Below, piece after piece: positions 1 to 8,558 of a stretch of DNA of 64,000 nucleotides. The position numbers and the translations under genes are program-made. The DNA lies in assembly GCF_000720115.1 (NCBI RefSeq), contig NZ_JOIR01000018.1, forward strand, positions 62,001 to 126,000. Direction: 5' to 3'. The notes below the pieces were generated by a model. The model saw nothing but the letters and a program-made list of their open reading frames with translations. It was not told the origin of the DNA and ran no database searches. The first letter of the stretch is position 1. Every line of letters starts with the position of its first letter. This stretch comes from Streptomyces sp. NRRL F-2580 (GTDB lineage: Bacteria > Actinomycetota > Actinomycetes > Streptomycetales > Streptomycetaceae).

Positions 1-1
1 C

Positions 2-340
2 GACACCCTCGTCATGGCCACCACGGACCGGTCCCGGGAGCTCGCGCTGCTGCGCCTGGCCGGCGCCACCCGGTGGCAGGTGCTCCGGCTGGTGGCGGGG
101 GAGTCCCTGCTGGTCGTCCTCGTCGGCGCGGTGGCCGGCTCCGTGGTCGCCCTGCTCAACCTGGCCGGAATCCGCTGGGCCCTGGGCCTGCTGCACGTCC
201 GGAGCGGCATCGTGGTCCCGTGGGACGTCCTCGGCGCGACGGTCGGGGCCTGCGCGGCCCTCGCGGTGGCCGCGGCCGTCACCCCGGCCGCGTCGGCCCT
301 GCGACGCAGTCCGGCCGAACGGGCCGGCGTACAGGACTGA
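2..340 (+). CDS. FtsX-like ABC transporter permease, C-terminal part (cut by window start)
   Basis: The reading frame is open from the first bases, so the start lies outside the window. The last 112 residues show the FtsX-family end: a short cytoplasmic stretch with the pattern ELALLRLAGATRWQV, then two long hydrophobic segments and a basic tail ending SPAERAGVQD. This is the conserved last third of MacB/FtsX permeases, which work with an ABC ATPase to drive export or cell-wall remodelling. The partner ATPase is not in view and is presumably upstream. The gene is closed by a strong hairpin directly after the stop. Substrate cannot be told from this fragment. Confidence 0.85.
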   Translation, partial: DTLVMATTDRSRELALLRLAGATRWQVLRLVAGESLLVVLVGAVAGSVVALLNLAGIRWALGLLHVRSGIVVPWDVLGATVGACAALAVAAAVTPAASALRRSPAERAGVQD

Positions 341-371
341 GGGGTGCCCTGCCGGTCGGCAGGGCACCCCT
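340..371. terminator. Perfect 14-bp stem terminator after the FtsX-like gene
   Basis: Arms at 340-353 and 358-371 are exact inverted repeats (AGGGGTGCCCTGCC and its complement) with the 4-base loop ggtc. It starts on the last base of the stop codon and lies about 45 bp before the end of the convergent gene, so it can serve both directions. There is no T-run, as usual in Streptomyces. Confidence 0.85.
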
Positions 372-414
372 CAACACCCCTCGACGAGGAGTCGTCCGGA
401 CGGAAGGCGCCGGT

Positions 415-1197
415 TCAGGAAGCGGAGTGGACCGAGCCGGTGCTCGTGCCGCTGGAGTCGCCCACGAAGCAGGTGACCTCGCGGTCGCCGAACGCCCAGG
501 TGCTCGGCTGGGGATAGTAGTAGAACACGCTCAGCTTGTCCGAGACGTTGGCGTCCTTGCCCACGTAGTCGGTCAGCGCCGTACCGGAGCACTTCTCCTC
601 GGCGATCGAGACGACCTTGTCCTTGCCCGGGTACGCACCGTCGTCCAGGTTGAAGACGGCGTACGCCTCACCCTCGTGCGGCTGGTCGCAGGGCACGATC
701 TTCACCGAGTAGCCGGCCTGGCCGCCGTCCTCGTCCTCGTACTCCGCCAGATCGCCGCCGGTGTTGAAGCAGTCCCCCTTGCGGATGTCCTGCACCTTGC
801 TGGAGCCCGACCCGGTGACCTGGCCACCCGTGTCGCGCTTCGGCGCGGGGCCGGCGTCCAGCGCCTCGGTCAGCCCGAAGACCAGCACCAGAACGGCGAA
901 CACGATGCTCACGCAGTGGATGACGATGGCCGCGATGGCCAGGCCCTTGCCCTTCTCACCCCGGGTGCGGATCTGGGAGAGGGCGATGATGCCGAGGATC
1001 AGCGGAACCAGCGGCAGCGCGCAGACGAGCGACATGACGAACGCGACGATGGCCAGCGCGTTGGTCTTCTGCGACACCGGCGGCTGCCCCTGCCAGCCCT
1101 GCGGCGCGCCGTACGGCCCCGGTTGCCCCGGCTGCCCGTACGGTCCGGACTGCGGGTACGGCTGAGGGGACGACGGTGGCTGCGGTGGTATGGACAT
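415..1197 (-). CDS. DUF4190/septum-formation-like membrane protein
   Basis: 260 residues. Residues 1-45 are rich in Pro, Gln, Gly and Tyr (PQPYPQSGPYGQPGQPG), two hydrophobic helices follow at about 50-75 and 85-110 (DUF4190 pattern, with IALSQI between them), and the rest is an extracellular domain with GDCFNTGG and paired cysteines (KIVPCDQPHEGEAY, CSGTALTDYV). That C-terminal part resembles the actinobacterial septum-formation domain. AAGGAG lies 10 bases before the ATG. The role at the septum is inferred from family resemblance only; the domain is common in streptomycetes and mostly uncharacterised. Confidence 0.75.
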   Translation of the reverse strand: MSIPPQPPSSPQPYPQSGPYGQPGQPGPYGAPQGWQGQPPVSQKTNALAIVAFVMSLVCALPLVPLILGIIALSQIRTRGEKGKGLAIAAIVIHCVSIVFAVLVLVFGLTEALDAGPAPKRDTGGQVTGSGSSKVQDIRKGDCFNTGGDLAEYEDEDGGQAGYSVKIVPCDQPHEGEAYAVFNLDDGAYPGKDKVVSIAEEKCSGTALTDYVGKDANVSDKLSVFYYYPQPSTWAFGDREVTCFVGDSSGTSTGSVHSAS

Positions 1198-1375
1198 GCG
1201 TGTGGAGCTCCTTGCTCAGAGGGTGAGACGCAACCAACAGCCAGGCGGTGACACCGCGTCCGGCGACGGGCGGCACGGATCGGACCACACCGGCACATAC
1301 CTGCTCATGGTTTTATGTCGCGCCTACGCTACCCCTCTGAGACGGCGGGAGTTGCCGTGGGGTCGGGATGAAGAA

Positions 1376-1391
1376 GCCCGCAGTGGCGGGC
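1376..1391 (-). terminator. Short hairpin after the 1400-2197 gene
   Basis: GCCCGC at 1376-1381 pairs with GCGGGC at 1386-1391 around the loop agtg, just past the stop of the leftward membrane-protein gene. The stem has only 6 bp, so this is a weak candidate. The rest of the 1198-1399 gap holds the promoter side of the septum-formation-like gene and nothing else I recognise. Confidence 0.4.
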
Positions 1392-1399
1392 GGCGGGGC

Positions 1400-2197
1400 T
1401 CAGTTCTGCGACTGGAGCGCCTTCGTCAGGAGTCCGCCGCCGACGATCAGCGCCACACCGAGCCACCACACGTTGCTCTCGAAGACGAGGACGGCGATCC
1501 CGATCGGCACCAACAGCCCGGCCAGGGGCAGCAGCAGCCCTGCCGGGCGAAGCGGTTCGGGGGCCTGGCCGGCCGTCTCGCGGGCGGCGCGGGCCCGGAC
1601 CACGTCCGGGTACCAGACGGTGAAGCGGAGCGCGGCGACGATCGCCAGGATCTGGATGATCCAGCCGGTCCAGATGTTGTTCGGGTTGTGCAGGACCAGG
1701 TCCCCATACGCGCCGGCGATGGCCGCCACCAGGAAGGCGAGCCCCCAGGCCGCCGTGATGACGTAGTTGGTGCGGACGAAGGCGGGCGTGTGCCACAGGG
1801 AGGGATCGACCTGCTCGCGGGCGTACTGGAGGGTGAAGGGCATGCCCACGGCCATGGAGCCGAAGGCGATGACGGCGAGGCTGATGTTCGCGACCTCGCC
1901 CGCGTACGTCTCCAGCCAGCGCAGCGTGCCCTCGCTCGCCAGGGCGCCGACGACGGCCAGCGCGGCGAAGAACACCACGTCGGCCACTTCCAGGAGCTTC
2001 CAGGTGCTGCCGCGGTTGACCACGCGGCTCAGGACGATCAGGGCGACGGCCGCCGCCAGGGCGACCACGACCGAGATTTCGAAGCGTCCCGGTCCTACCA
2101 GCAGGGAGAAGAGGATCCAGGGCGCCATCCCGACGACCGGGTTGTCCAGGAATCGGGACACCGGTCCGCGGCGCTTGTCGTAAGCCTCGGTTCGCAC
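1400..2197 (-). CDS. Multi-pass membrane protein of unknown function
   Basis: 265 residues from the chosen GTG at 2197 (VRTEAYDKRRGP). Six or seven hydrophobic segments are visible: APWILFSLLVG, a long Val/Ala helix, VFFAALAVVGALA, ISLAVIAFGSMAVG, VITAAWGLAFLVAAI, WIIQILAIVAAL and two near the C-terminus. No catalytic motif is recognisable. The frame stays open upstream to an ATG at 2278, but that extension is Arg/Pro-rich and unlike the body. AAGG sits directly against the GTG, so the start is uncertain. It resembles small integral membrane proteins of the intracellular-septation or VC0807 type, but I cannot assign it. Confidence 0.65.
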   Translation of the reverse strand: MRTEAYDKRRGPVSRFLDNPVVGMAPWILFSLLVGPGRFEISVVVALAAAVALIVLSRVVNRGSTWKLLEVADVVFFAALAVVGALASEGTLRWLETYAGEVANISLAVIAFGSMAVGMPFTLQYAREQVDPSLWHTPAFVRTNYVITAAWGLAFLVAAIAGAYGDLVLHNPNNIWTGWIIQILAIVAALRFTVWYPDVVRARAARETAGQAPEPLRPAGLLLPLAGLLVPIGIAVLVFESNVWWLGVALIVGGGLLTKALQSQN

Positions 2198-2309
2198 CCT
2201 TCCATCGTGCGCGGCCGCCGGTCGACCGGCCATTCGGGGACCGGACCGCCGATCCGGGACCCGTACGGCCGGCTTCAACGGCCCGGCGGCAGGGTCCGAA
2301 GGAGACGGC

Positions 2310-2771
2310 CTAACCCGCCGCGCTCAGGCGCGGAGCGTACAGATCCAGCAGCCGGGTGCGGGTCTGCTGGAGCCGCATCGCGAGCACGCGCCCGACCCAG
2401 TGCCCGAGCGCGGACCCGAAGGCGGGATCGGCGTCCATCAGCATCCGTACGGCCGCCGCGTCGAACTCGTACGCGCGCACCGGCGTCATCGCCTGCGCGC
2501 CGAGCTGCCACACGTACGGCGGGAACAACCAGGACCAGCCCACCAGCTCACCGGGGCCGAGGTTCTCCACGGCCGCGGGCCGGCGGCCGGCCACGGGGAC
2601 CTCCAGGGTCACCGTGCCGGAGCGCACGATCCAGAAGGACTCCGCCCGGTTTCCTTCGTCGAAGATCCGCGCGTTCTCCGGGAAATTGACCTCGCGGGCC
2701 TGGGACATCAGACGTCCACGATGCTCCGTGGACAGGACGGCAGCGATGCGGATGGGGGAAGGTGTGCTCAC
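2310..2771 (-). CDS. Stand-alone cyclic nucleotide-binding domain protein
   Basis: 153 residues, nearly all one Crp-type beta-barrel. Residues 30-110 contain the hallmark run FPENARIFDEGNRAESFWIV, then SGTVTLEV and LGPGELVGWSWLFPP, which correspond to the phosphate-binding cassette region, although the classical Arg-Ala pair of cAMP binders is absent. No DNA-binding helix-turn-helix follows, so it is a ligand-sensing or adaptor module rather than a full Crp/Fnr regulator. Start GTG at 2771 is supported by GGAGG five bases upstream. The neighbouring genes are unrelated and give no hint of the target. Confidence 0.8.
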   Translation of the reverse strand: MSTPSPIRIAAVLSTEHRGRLMSQAREVNFPENARIFDEGNRAESFWIVRSGTVTLEVPVAGRRPAAVENLGPGELVGWSWLFPPYVWQLGAQAMTPVRAYEFDAAAVRMLMDADPAFGSALGHWVGRVLAMRLQQTRTRLLDLYAPRLSAAG

Positions 2772-2946
2772 GACGGCCTCCGATCACGACCCCCCGGCGA
2801 CGCTCCTGCCCTCCCAGTGTCGCCGACACCCGCCGGATCACGGCCGGCCCGGACCGTCTTTCTTCCGGACCCGCCGCGGAACCCACTCGCGCGGCCACCG
2901 GCACCCGGCGGGCACCCGTTCCCCGACGTTCGCCTCCGGTCAGGTC

Positions 2947-3249
2947 CTATTCCTCGGCGTTCGCCTCCAGGCAGGCCAGCTCCATCGCGTCCAGCACCGC
3001 CTCGTGGCTGCGCCCGCTGAGCTCGGCGACGTTCTCGATCTGGGCCGTCGCCCAGGCCGCCAGCGTCATCACCAGCACCCGGAGCCCGTCCGTCCCGTGC
3101 TCGGCCAGGACGGCGTCGGCGACGACCATGGCGTCCTCGGGGACCTGCTCGGGCGGCTCCAGGCCCGCGAGGCCGCGGAGCATGGTGAGGGTGCGACGGG
3201 AGATCTCCGGGGTCAGCCCCGCCAGCCGCATGTCTTCTTCTTCGTCCAT
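2947..3249 (-). CDS. Small acidic alpha-helical protein, unknown function
   Basis: 100 residues beginning MDEEEDMRLAGL. The ATG at 3249 is chosen because GGAGG lies eight bases upstream; a further ATG ten codons earlier has no such site. The sequence is acidic, cysteine-poor and predicted helical, with no signal peptide or membrane segment. No family is recognised. The 2772-2946 gap upstream of the CNB gene shows no further gene. Confidence 0.7.
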   Translation of the reverse strand: MDEEEDMRLAGLTPEISRRTLTMLRGLAGLEPPEQVPEDAMVVADAVLAEHGTDGLRVLVMTLAAWATAQIENVAELSGRSHEAVLDAMELACLEANAEE

Positions 3250-3363
3250 CCGCCCCACCTCCGGTGCCGTGCCCATCACCTCAGGGCACGGTAGAGGCGC
3301 GCGGGCCCGCGCGGGACCGTTTCCGCAGGGGTGACCCTGCGTGACCCCCCGCCGGGCGGACGC

Positions 3364-4836
3364 TCAGCGCTCGCCCCGCGGCCCGTCCTTCCCGGGGCGC
3401 CCCGTCAGGGTGACGGCGAGGGCGAGGAGGACCAGTACCGCCGCGACCGCGAACGTGACCCGCATGCCGCCGGCGACGGCGTGCGCCCCCGCCGTGGTGA
3501 TGTCGGTCGTCTCCGAGGCGAACGCGAACACGGCGCCCATGGCGGACGCACCGGTGACGAGCCCGAGGTTGCGCGAGAGGTTGAGCATGCCGGAGACGAC
3601 ACCCCGCTGATCGGGGCGGACGTCCGCCATGACGGCGGTGTTGTTGGCTGTCTGGAACACCGCGTAGCCGGCGGTGACGGCCGCGAGCGGCACGACGTAG
3701 CCGAGGACGCCGGACGTCTCCGGCGCCAAGGACAGGGCGAGGGCGCCGAGCGCCGTCGCGCAGAGCCCGGCGACGGTCGTGCGGGGGGCGCCGAGGCGGT
3801 CCACGATGCGGCCGGCCGGTACCCCGGTGAGCGCGGCGACCAGCGGACCGGCCGACAGCACGAGTCCTACGAGGACCTCGTCGAGCCCGAGCGTCCGGGA
3901 GAGGTAGAAGGGTCCGACCACCAGCGTCGCCATCATCACCGTCGAGACGAGCGCGCTCGTGGCGAGGCCCGCGCGCAGCCCGGGATCGCGGAACACCGTT
4001 CCCCGGATCAGCGGTGCCGCCGCTCGCGCCTCGGTGCGTACGAAGAGGGCGGCTCCCAGGGCGGCGGCCGCCAGCAGGGCGAGGTTGAGGGGGCCGAAAC
4101 GGCCGCGGCCGAGGGTCATGGCCAGCGCGTAGGCCGCGAGCGTGAGCGCCAGCAGCAGGGTCCCCAGGTGGTCGAAGCGGGGCAGGCCCGCCCCCGCCGC
4201 CCTCTGCCGGTCGGCGGGCAGATGGCGCTGGGCCAGGAGGAACGTCAGGAGGCCGAGCGGCACGTTGACGAAGAAGATCGCCCGCCAGCCGAGCCCGGCG
4301 ATGAGGGCGCCGCCCAGCGAAGGGCCCAGAGCGGTGCCGACCGCGGACATCGTGCCGAGCAGTCCCATGGCGCTGCCGGTCCGCGCCTTCGGGACCGTCT
4401 CCCCGACGAACGCCATGGTGAGGGCCATCATGACGGCCGCGCCGAGTCCCTGCGCGGCCCGGGCGGTGATCAGCAGCCAGAGCGAGGGCGCGGCGCCGCA
4501 CCCCACCGAGGCCACGGTGAACAGCAGGATCCCGCCGAGGAGCAGCCGGCGGCGGCCGATCAGGTCACCGAGCCGGCCGACGCTCACGATCAGGGTGGTG
4601 ATGGCGAGCAGATAGGCGAGGACGATCCACTGGACCTGCTGGAAGGACGCGGAGAACGCCTGCGCCAGGGTCGGCAGGCCGACGTTCGCGATGCTGGTGC
4701 CGAGCGAGGACAGCAGCATCGAGAGCGACAGGCCGGCCAGCACCCCACGCACCGCCGGTGTCTGCCGTCCCGCCGTCGCGGTGGTGCCGGTGTACTGCTG
4801 GCCCTGTGCGGGGCTGGAATCACGGTGTGGGCTCAT
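3364..4836 (-). CDS. MFS drug exporter, DHA2 (14-TM) type
   Basis: 490 residues from ATG 4836. The hydrophobic pattern fits 14 transmembrane helices. Family motifs are visible: motif A as GRLGDLIGRRRLLLGG between helices 2 and 3, the antiporter motif C region GLLGTMSAVGTALGPSLGG in helix 5, and a second motif-A-like loop PAGRIVDRLGAP in the C-half. These are proton-driven multidrug exporters of the EmrB/QacA group. The gene is divergent from an XRE-cupin regulator, and the 77-bp gap contains a palindrome, so substrate-dependent derepression is likely. The specific drug cannot be read from sequence. Confidence 0.88.
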   Translation of the reverse strand: MSPHRDSSPAQGQQYTGTTATAGRQTPAVRGVLAGLSLSMLLSSLGTSIANVGLPTLAQAFSASFQQVQWIVLAYLLAITTLIVSVGRLGDLIGRRRLLLGGILLFTVASVGCGAAPSLWLLITARAAQGLGAAVMMALTMAFVGETVPKARTGSAMGLLGTMSAVGTALGPSLGGALIAGLGWRAIFFVNVPLGLLTFLLAQRHLPADRQRAAGAGLPRFDHLGTLLLALTLAAYALAMTLGRGRFGPLNLALLAAAALGAALFVRTEARAAAPLIRGTVFRDPGLRAGLATSALVSTVMMATLVVGPFYLSRTLGLDEVLVGLVLSAGPLVAALTGVPAGRIVDRLGAPRTTVAGLCATALGALALSLAPETSGVLGYVVPLAAVTAGYAVFQTANNTAVMADVRPDQRGVVSGMLNLSRNLGLVTGASAMGAVFAFASETTDITTAGAHAVAGGMRVTFAVAAVLVLLALAVTLTGRPGKDGPRGER

Positions 4837-4863
4837 GCCCGGAGCGTGTGCGCCTCGGCGCTC

Positions 4864-4887
4864 AAGCGGCAAACCTTGTTGCCGTTT
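4864..4887. promoter_or_regulatory. Palindromic operator between MFS exporter and XRE-cupin regulator
   Basis: CGGCAA at 4867-4872 is exactly mirrored by TTGCCG at 4879-4884 with a 6-base spacer; the flanking AA at 4864-4865 and TT at 4886-4887 extend the symmetry after one mismatch. It lies centrally in the only gap between the divergent genes, where it could cover both promoters. Assignment to the adjacent regulator is inference. Confidence 0.55.
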
Positions 4888-4913
4888 CCGGGACGGCGCG
4901 ATGGAATGGCCGC

Positions 4914-5513
4914 ATGGAGAACGACCGCGCGGACAAGCCGGCGCCCCACCAGGCGGTACTCGACCAGGTGGCCCCCCGGCTGCGACGGCTGCGCGCCCAG
5001 CGGGGCCTCACGCTGGCCGCGCTCTCCGAGACGACGGGCATCTCGAAGAGCACCCTCTCCCGGCTCGAATCCGGACAGCGCCGCCCCAGCCTGGAACTGC
5101 TGCTGCCGCTCGCCAGTGCCTACCGCGTGCCCCTGGACGACCTCGTCGGCGCCCCCGAAGTGGGGGACCCGCGGGTGCGGCTGACGCCCCGCACCATGCC
5201 CAACGGCGGCACGGCCGTCCCCCTCACCCGCAGCATGGGCCCCCTCCAGGCCTTCAAGATGCTCATCACCGACCGGGGCACCGAGCCGGACCTCCGTACG
5301 CACGAGGGGTACGAGTGGCTGTACGTGCTCGACGGCCGGCTCCGGCTCGTCCTCGCGGACCACGACCTGGTCCTCGGCCCCGGCGAGGCCGCCGAGTTCG
5401 ACACCCGGCTGCCCCACTGGTTCACCAGCGCGGACGGACGGCCCGTGGAGATCCTGAGCCTCTTCGGGCGCCAGGGGGAGCGGATGCACCTCCGCGCCAA
5501 ACCGCGCACGTGA
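4914..5513 (+). CDS. XRE-family regulator with C-terminal cupin
   Basis: 199 residues. A helix-turn-helix spans about 20-75 (LRAQRGLTLAALSETTGISK, then STLSRLESGQRRPSLELLLPLA) and a cupin barrel spans about 105-185 (HEGYEWLYVLDGRLRLVLAD, then LGPGEAAEFDTRLPHWF). This is the common XRE-cupin architecture, in which the barrel binds a small effector. ATG 4914 is the first codon that gives a compact N-terminus; the open frame upstream is Arg/Cys-rich and unconvincing. Divergent orientation and a shared palindrome point to control of the MFS exporter and itself. Confidence 0.85.
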   Translation: MENDRADKPAPHQAVLDQVAPRLRRLRAQRGLTLAALSETTGISKSTLSRLESGQRRPSLELLLPLASAYRVPLDDLVGAPEVGDPRVRLTPRTMPNGGTAVPLTRSMGPLQAFKMLITDRGTEPDLRTHEGYEWLYVLDGRLRLVLADHDLVLGPGEAAEFDTRLPHWFTSADGRPVEILSLFGRQGERMHLRAKPRT

Positions 5514-5696
5514 CGCGGACGCACGCGCAGCCGCCGGCGCGATGTGGCATCCGGTGCGTCAAGTGGGGTGAACCGAGCGCAAAATCGCCCTAAGGTGCGT
5601 CCGTACGCATGGTCGCGCACGGCTGTTCGGCTGTTTTCGGCCATGACTCACCCGGCCGCGCCACAGGGCCGCACGCCACACCGAACTGGGGGGTTC

Positions 5697-8429
5697 ATGC
5701 GTAGATCCAGAAAGCTGGCGGCCGCTCTCGCCCTGTCCCTGGCCGGAACCGGCGCAGGGCTGGGCATCGGCCTCGTCCCCCAGGCGGCGGCCGTCACCCC
5801 GCCCGTCGCCTTCACCGCCGACCCGCTGTCGACCTGGCAGCCCAACGGCGTCGTCTGGGCCCTCGCCGAGGCGGGCGGCCAGGTCTTCGCCGGCGGCACC
5901 TTCTCCACCGTCCGCCCGCCCGTGGGCAGCGCCGGCAGCGAGCAGTCGGCCGTGAACTTCGTGGCGCTCGACGCCGCGACCGGCGCCCCGACCTCCTGCA
6001 CACTGTCCTTCACCATCGCCTCCGGCAGCGCCACGGTCCGCGCCCTCGCCCTCTCCCCGGACAAGACGACCCTGTACGCGGGCGGCTACTTCGGCGCCGT
6101 CAACGGAACGGCCGTGTCCAGCCTCGCCGCCATCGACGTGGCGACCTGCACGGTGAAGACCGGCTTCCGCCCGGCCTTCGCGGCCACCGTCCGCGCCCTC
6201 GCCGTCACCGACGACACCGTCTACGCGGGCGGCGACTTCCTCAGCGTCGCCGGCCAGCCGCGCGAGCGCTTCGCCGCCGTCGGCGCGGCCGACGGCGCCC
6301 TCAAGCCCTTCACCGCCGACGCCGACGAGCCCGGACGCGCCGTCGAGGTGACCCCGGACGGCAGGAACGTGGTCCTCGGCGGTGACTTCTTCACCGTCAA
6401 CGGTACGAACACGCACGCGTTGGCCGTCGTCGACGCGACGAGCGGCGCGCTCACCAAGTCGTACGCCGGCTTCATCGAGACCAACTCCGTCGTCAAGGAC
6501 ATCGCCACCGACGCCACCGGCTTCTACACCGCCAACGAGGGGACCGGCGGCGGGGTCTTCGACGGCCGGATCGCCCTCAACCTCGGCGACTTCGGCCAGC
6601 GCTGGCGCGACACCTGCCTCGGCGCCACCCAGGCCGTGCTGCCGTACCAGAGCGTGCTCTACAGCGCCTCGCACGCGCACGACTGCTCCAGCGTCGGCGA
6701 GTTCCCCGACGGCCAGCGCCACCACCTGCTCGCCCAGCCCACCAGCGGCACCGGCAAGCTGGGCTGGGCCCCCGACACCAACGACGGCATCGGCGAGGGC
6801 ATCGGCCCGCGCGTGATGACGGTCGGCTCCAAGGGCGGCGTCCAGTACCTGTGGGTCGGCGGGGAGTTCACCACCGTCAACGGCGCGGCGCAGCAGAGCC
6901 TGACGCGCTTCGCCTCCACCGGGGACACCGGCGCGCCCACCGTGCCCGTCGCGAGCGCGGTCAGCTTCAAGCCCGGCGAGGTCCAGGTGCGCTGGCGCAC
7001 CAGCCTCGACCTCGACGACAGCGCGCTGACCTACAAAATCTACCGCAACGGCGCGGCCACGCCGATCGCCACGGTCACGGCCGACTCGCTGTTCTTCAAG
7101 CGCCCGCAGGCCTCCTGGACCGACACCACCGCGGCAGCGGGCCAGTCGTACACGTACCGGGTGACGGCCACCGACGCGGCCGGCAACACCAGCGCCCTGT
7201 CGGCGACGGCGAGCGTGACCGTCCCGGCCCAGGTGGACGGCTACCCGAACCAGGTCCGCGCCGACGGAGCCCAGCAGTACTGGCGCTACGACGAGTCGGC
7301 CCCGCCCTTCGCCGCCGACTCGTCCGTCCCGGGCAACCAGAGCGGCGTGCACCTGAACGCCCCCGCCCTGCGCCAGAGCCCCGGCGCGGTCTCCGGCGCG
7401 AGCACGGCGATCGGCTTCAACGGCACCGACACCCAGGTGTACGGGGACAAGCGGCAGACCGTGGGCAGCACCTACACCATCGAGACCTGGTTCAAGACGA
7501 ACACCACCCGGGGCGGCAAACTCCTCGGCTTCGGCAACAACCAGGCACGCGGCAGCAATCAGTACGACAAGCACATCTACATGACCAACGACGGCCGGCT
7601 GGTCTACGGCGTCTACACCGGAGCCACCCGCACCGTCACCACCAACGGCGCGTACAACGACGACCAATGGCACCACGTCGTCGCGAGCCAGGGCCCCGGC
7701 GGCATGACCCTCTACGTGGACGGCGCCCAGAAGGGCACCCTGAACGTCACCACTCACGAGAACTTCTCGGGGTACTGGCACGCCGGCGGCGACAGCCTCG
7801 GCGGCTGGCCCGACCGCCCGACGAGCGAGTACTGGGCGGGCCGGCTCGACGAGACCGCCGTCTACCCGACCGTCCTCAGCGCCGCGCAGGTCCAGAACCA
7901 CTACGCCCTCGCCACCGCTCCGGCCGACTCGGTCGTCCAGGTCACCGCCGCGGAGGACACCTACGCCAACGCGGGCGCGCCCGCGACCAACTACGGCACC
8001 TCGTCCTCACTCGCGGTGCGCGGCACCTCCTTCTACGCGAGCTACCTGCGCTTCGACCTGCCGGCCGCGCCCGCGGGCACGGTCCTCAAGTCGGCCACCC
8101 TCAGCGTGAAGACCAGCACCATGAGCGGCGCCGGTACGACGGACACCGTCTCGGTCGTCCCGGTCACCGGCTCGTGGAGCGAGGGCGGGACCACGTACAA
8201 CAACCGCCCCGCCCTGGGGGGTCCGGCACTCGGCGGCTTCGCGGGCATCCCGGACGGCAGCGCGGTGCACACGACCGCGCTCACCACCGCGACGGTCGCG
8301 GCGGCACTCGGCGACGGCTACGGCCTGGCACTGACCAGCAGCGGCACGGACGCCCTGTGGCTGTGGTCCTCCCAAGCGCAGGCCAACGAGGGCACACCGC
8401 AGCTGACCCTGATCTTCGGCGCACCATGA
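5697..8429 (+). CDS. Secreted beta-propeller / FnIII / LamG / DNRLRE multidomain protein
   Basis: 910 residues with a signal peptide (MRRSRKLAAALALSLAGTGA, likely cleaved after AQA-type residues near 33). Residues 40-400 form a propeller-like set of repeats recurring as LYAGGYF, VYAGGDFLSVAG, VVLGGDFFTVNG and LWVGGEFTTVNG. A fibronectin type III domain lies at about 410-510, a LamG/concanavalin-type domain at about 520-735 (TIETWFKTNTTRGG, DDQWHHVVASQG), and a DNRLRE/CBM96-like domain at about 748-905 (AAEDTYANAGAPATNYGTSS). Such proteins are extracellular and likely carbohydrate-associated; no catalytic domain is evident. A G-rich stretch (tgggggg) precedes the ATG closely and a strong terminator follows, so it is a single-gene unit. 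Confidence 0.85.
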   Translation: MRRSRKLAAALALSLAGTGAGLGIGLVPQAAAVTPPVAFTADPLSTWQPNGVVWALAEAGGQVFAGGTFSTVRPPVGSAGSEQSAVNFVALDAATGAPTSCTLSFTIASGSATVRALALSPDKTTLYAGGYFGAVNGTAVSSLAAIDVATCTVKTGFRPAFAATVRALAVTDDTVYAGGDFLSVAGQPRERFAAVGAADGALKPFTADADEPGRAVEVTPDGRNVVLGGDFFTVNGTNTHALAVVDATSGALTKSYAGFIETNSVVKDIATDATGFYTANEGTGGGVFDGRIALNLGDFGQRWRDTCLGATQAVLPYQSVLYSASHAHDCSSVGEFPDGQRHHLLAQPTSGTGKLGWAPDTNDGIGEGIGPRVMTVGSKGGVQYLWVGGEFTTVNGAAQQSLTRFASTGDTGAPTVPVASAVSFKPGEVQVRWRTSLDLDDSALTYKIYRNGAATPIATVTADSLFFKRPQASWTDTTAAAGQSYTYRVTATDAAGNTSALSATASVTVPAQVDGYPNQVRADGAQQYWRYDESAPPFAADSSVPGNQSGVHLNAPALRQSPGAVSGASTAIGFNGTDTQVYGDKRQTVGSTYTIETWFKTNTTRGGKLLGFGNNQARGSNQYDKHIYMTNDGRLVYGVYTGATRTVTTNGAYNDDQWHHVVASQGPGGMTLYVDGAQKGTLNVTTHENFSGYWHAGGDSLGGWPDRPTSEYWAGRLDETAVYPTVLSAAQVQNHYALATAPADSVVQVTAAEDTYANAGAPATNYGTSSSLAVRGTSFYASYLRFDLPAAPAGTVLKSATLSVKTSTMSGAGTTDTVSVVPVTGSWSEGGTTYNNRPALGGPALGGFAGIPDGSAVHTTALTTATVAAALGDGYGLALTSSGTDALWLWSSQAQANEGTPQLTLIFGAP

Positions 8430-8447
8430 CCTGAAGGCAGACCGCCC

Positions 8448-8484
8448 CGAGGGGGCGCTGGCCGATCCGGCCCGCGCCCCCTCG
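8448..8484. terminator. 11-bp stem terminator after the secreted protein gene
   Basis: CGAGGGGGCGC at 8448-8458 is exactly complementary to 8474-8484. The 15-base loop contains a further ggcc/ggcc pairing. It begins about 18 bp after the stop codon. Confidence 0.8.
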
Positions 8485-8558
8485 TGGCTGAGAGGCCCCG
8501 GCCGACGGCGCGGACCCCACGCGCGCATGGGCACGGGCCTGCAGGGAACGTGCAGGGC

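Noticed and set aside
5559..7901. A 780-codon antisense frame under the secreted protein gene
   Set aside because: Valine/glycine-rich shadow of the high-GC sense frame, with no recognisable domain or ribosome site.
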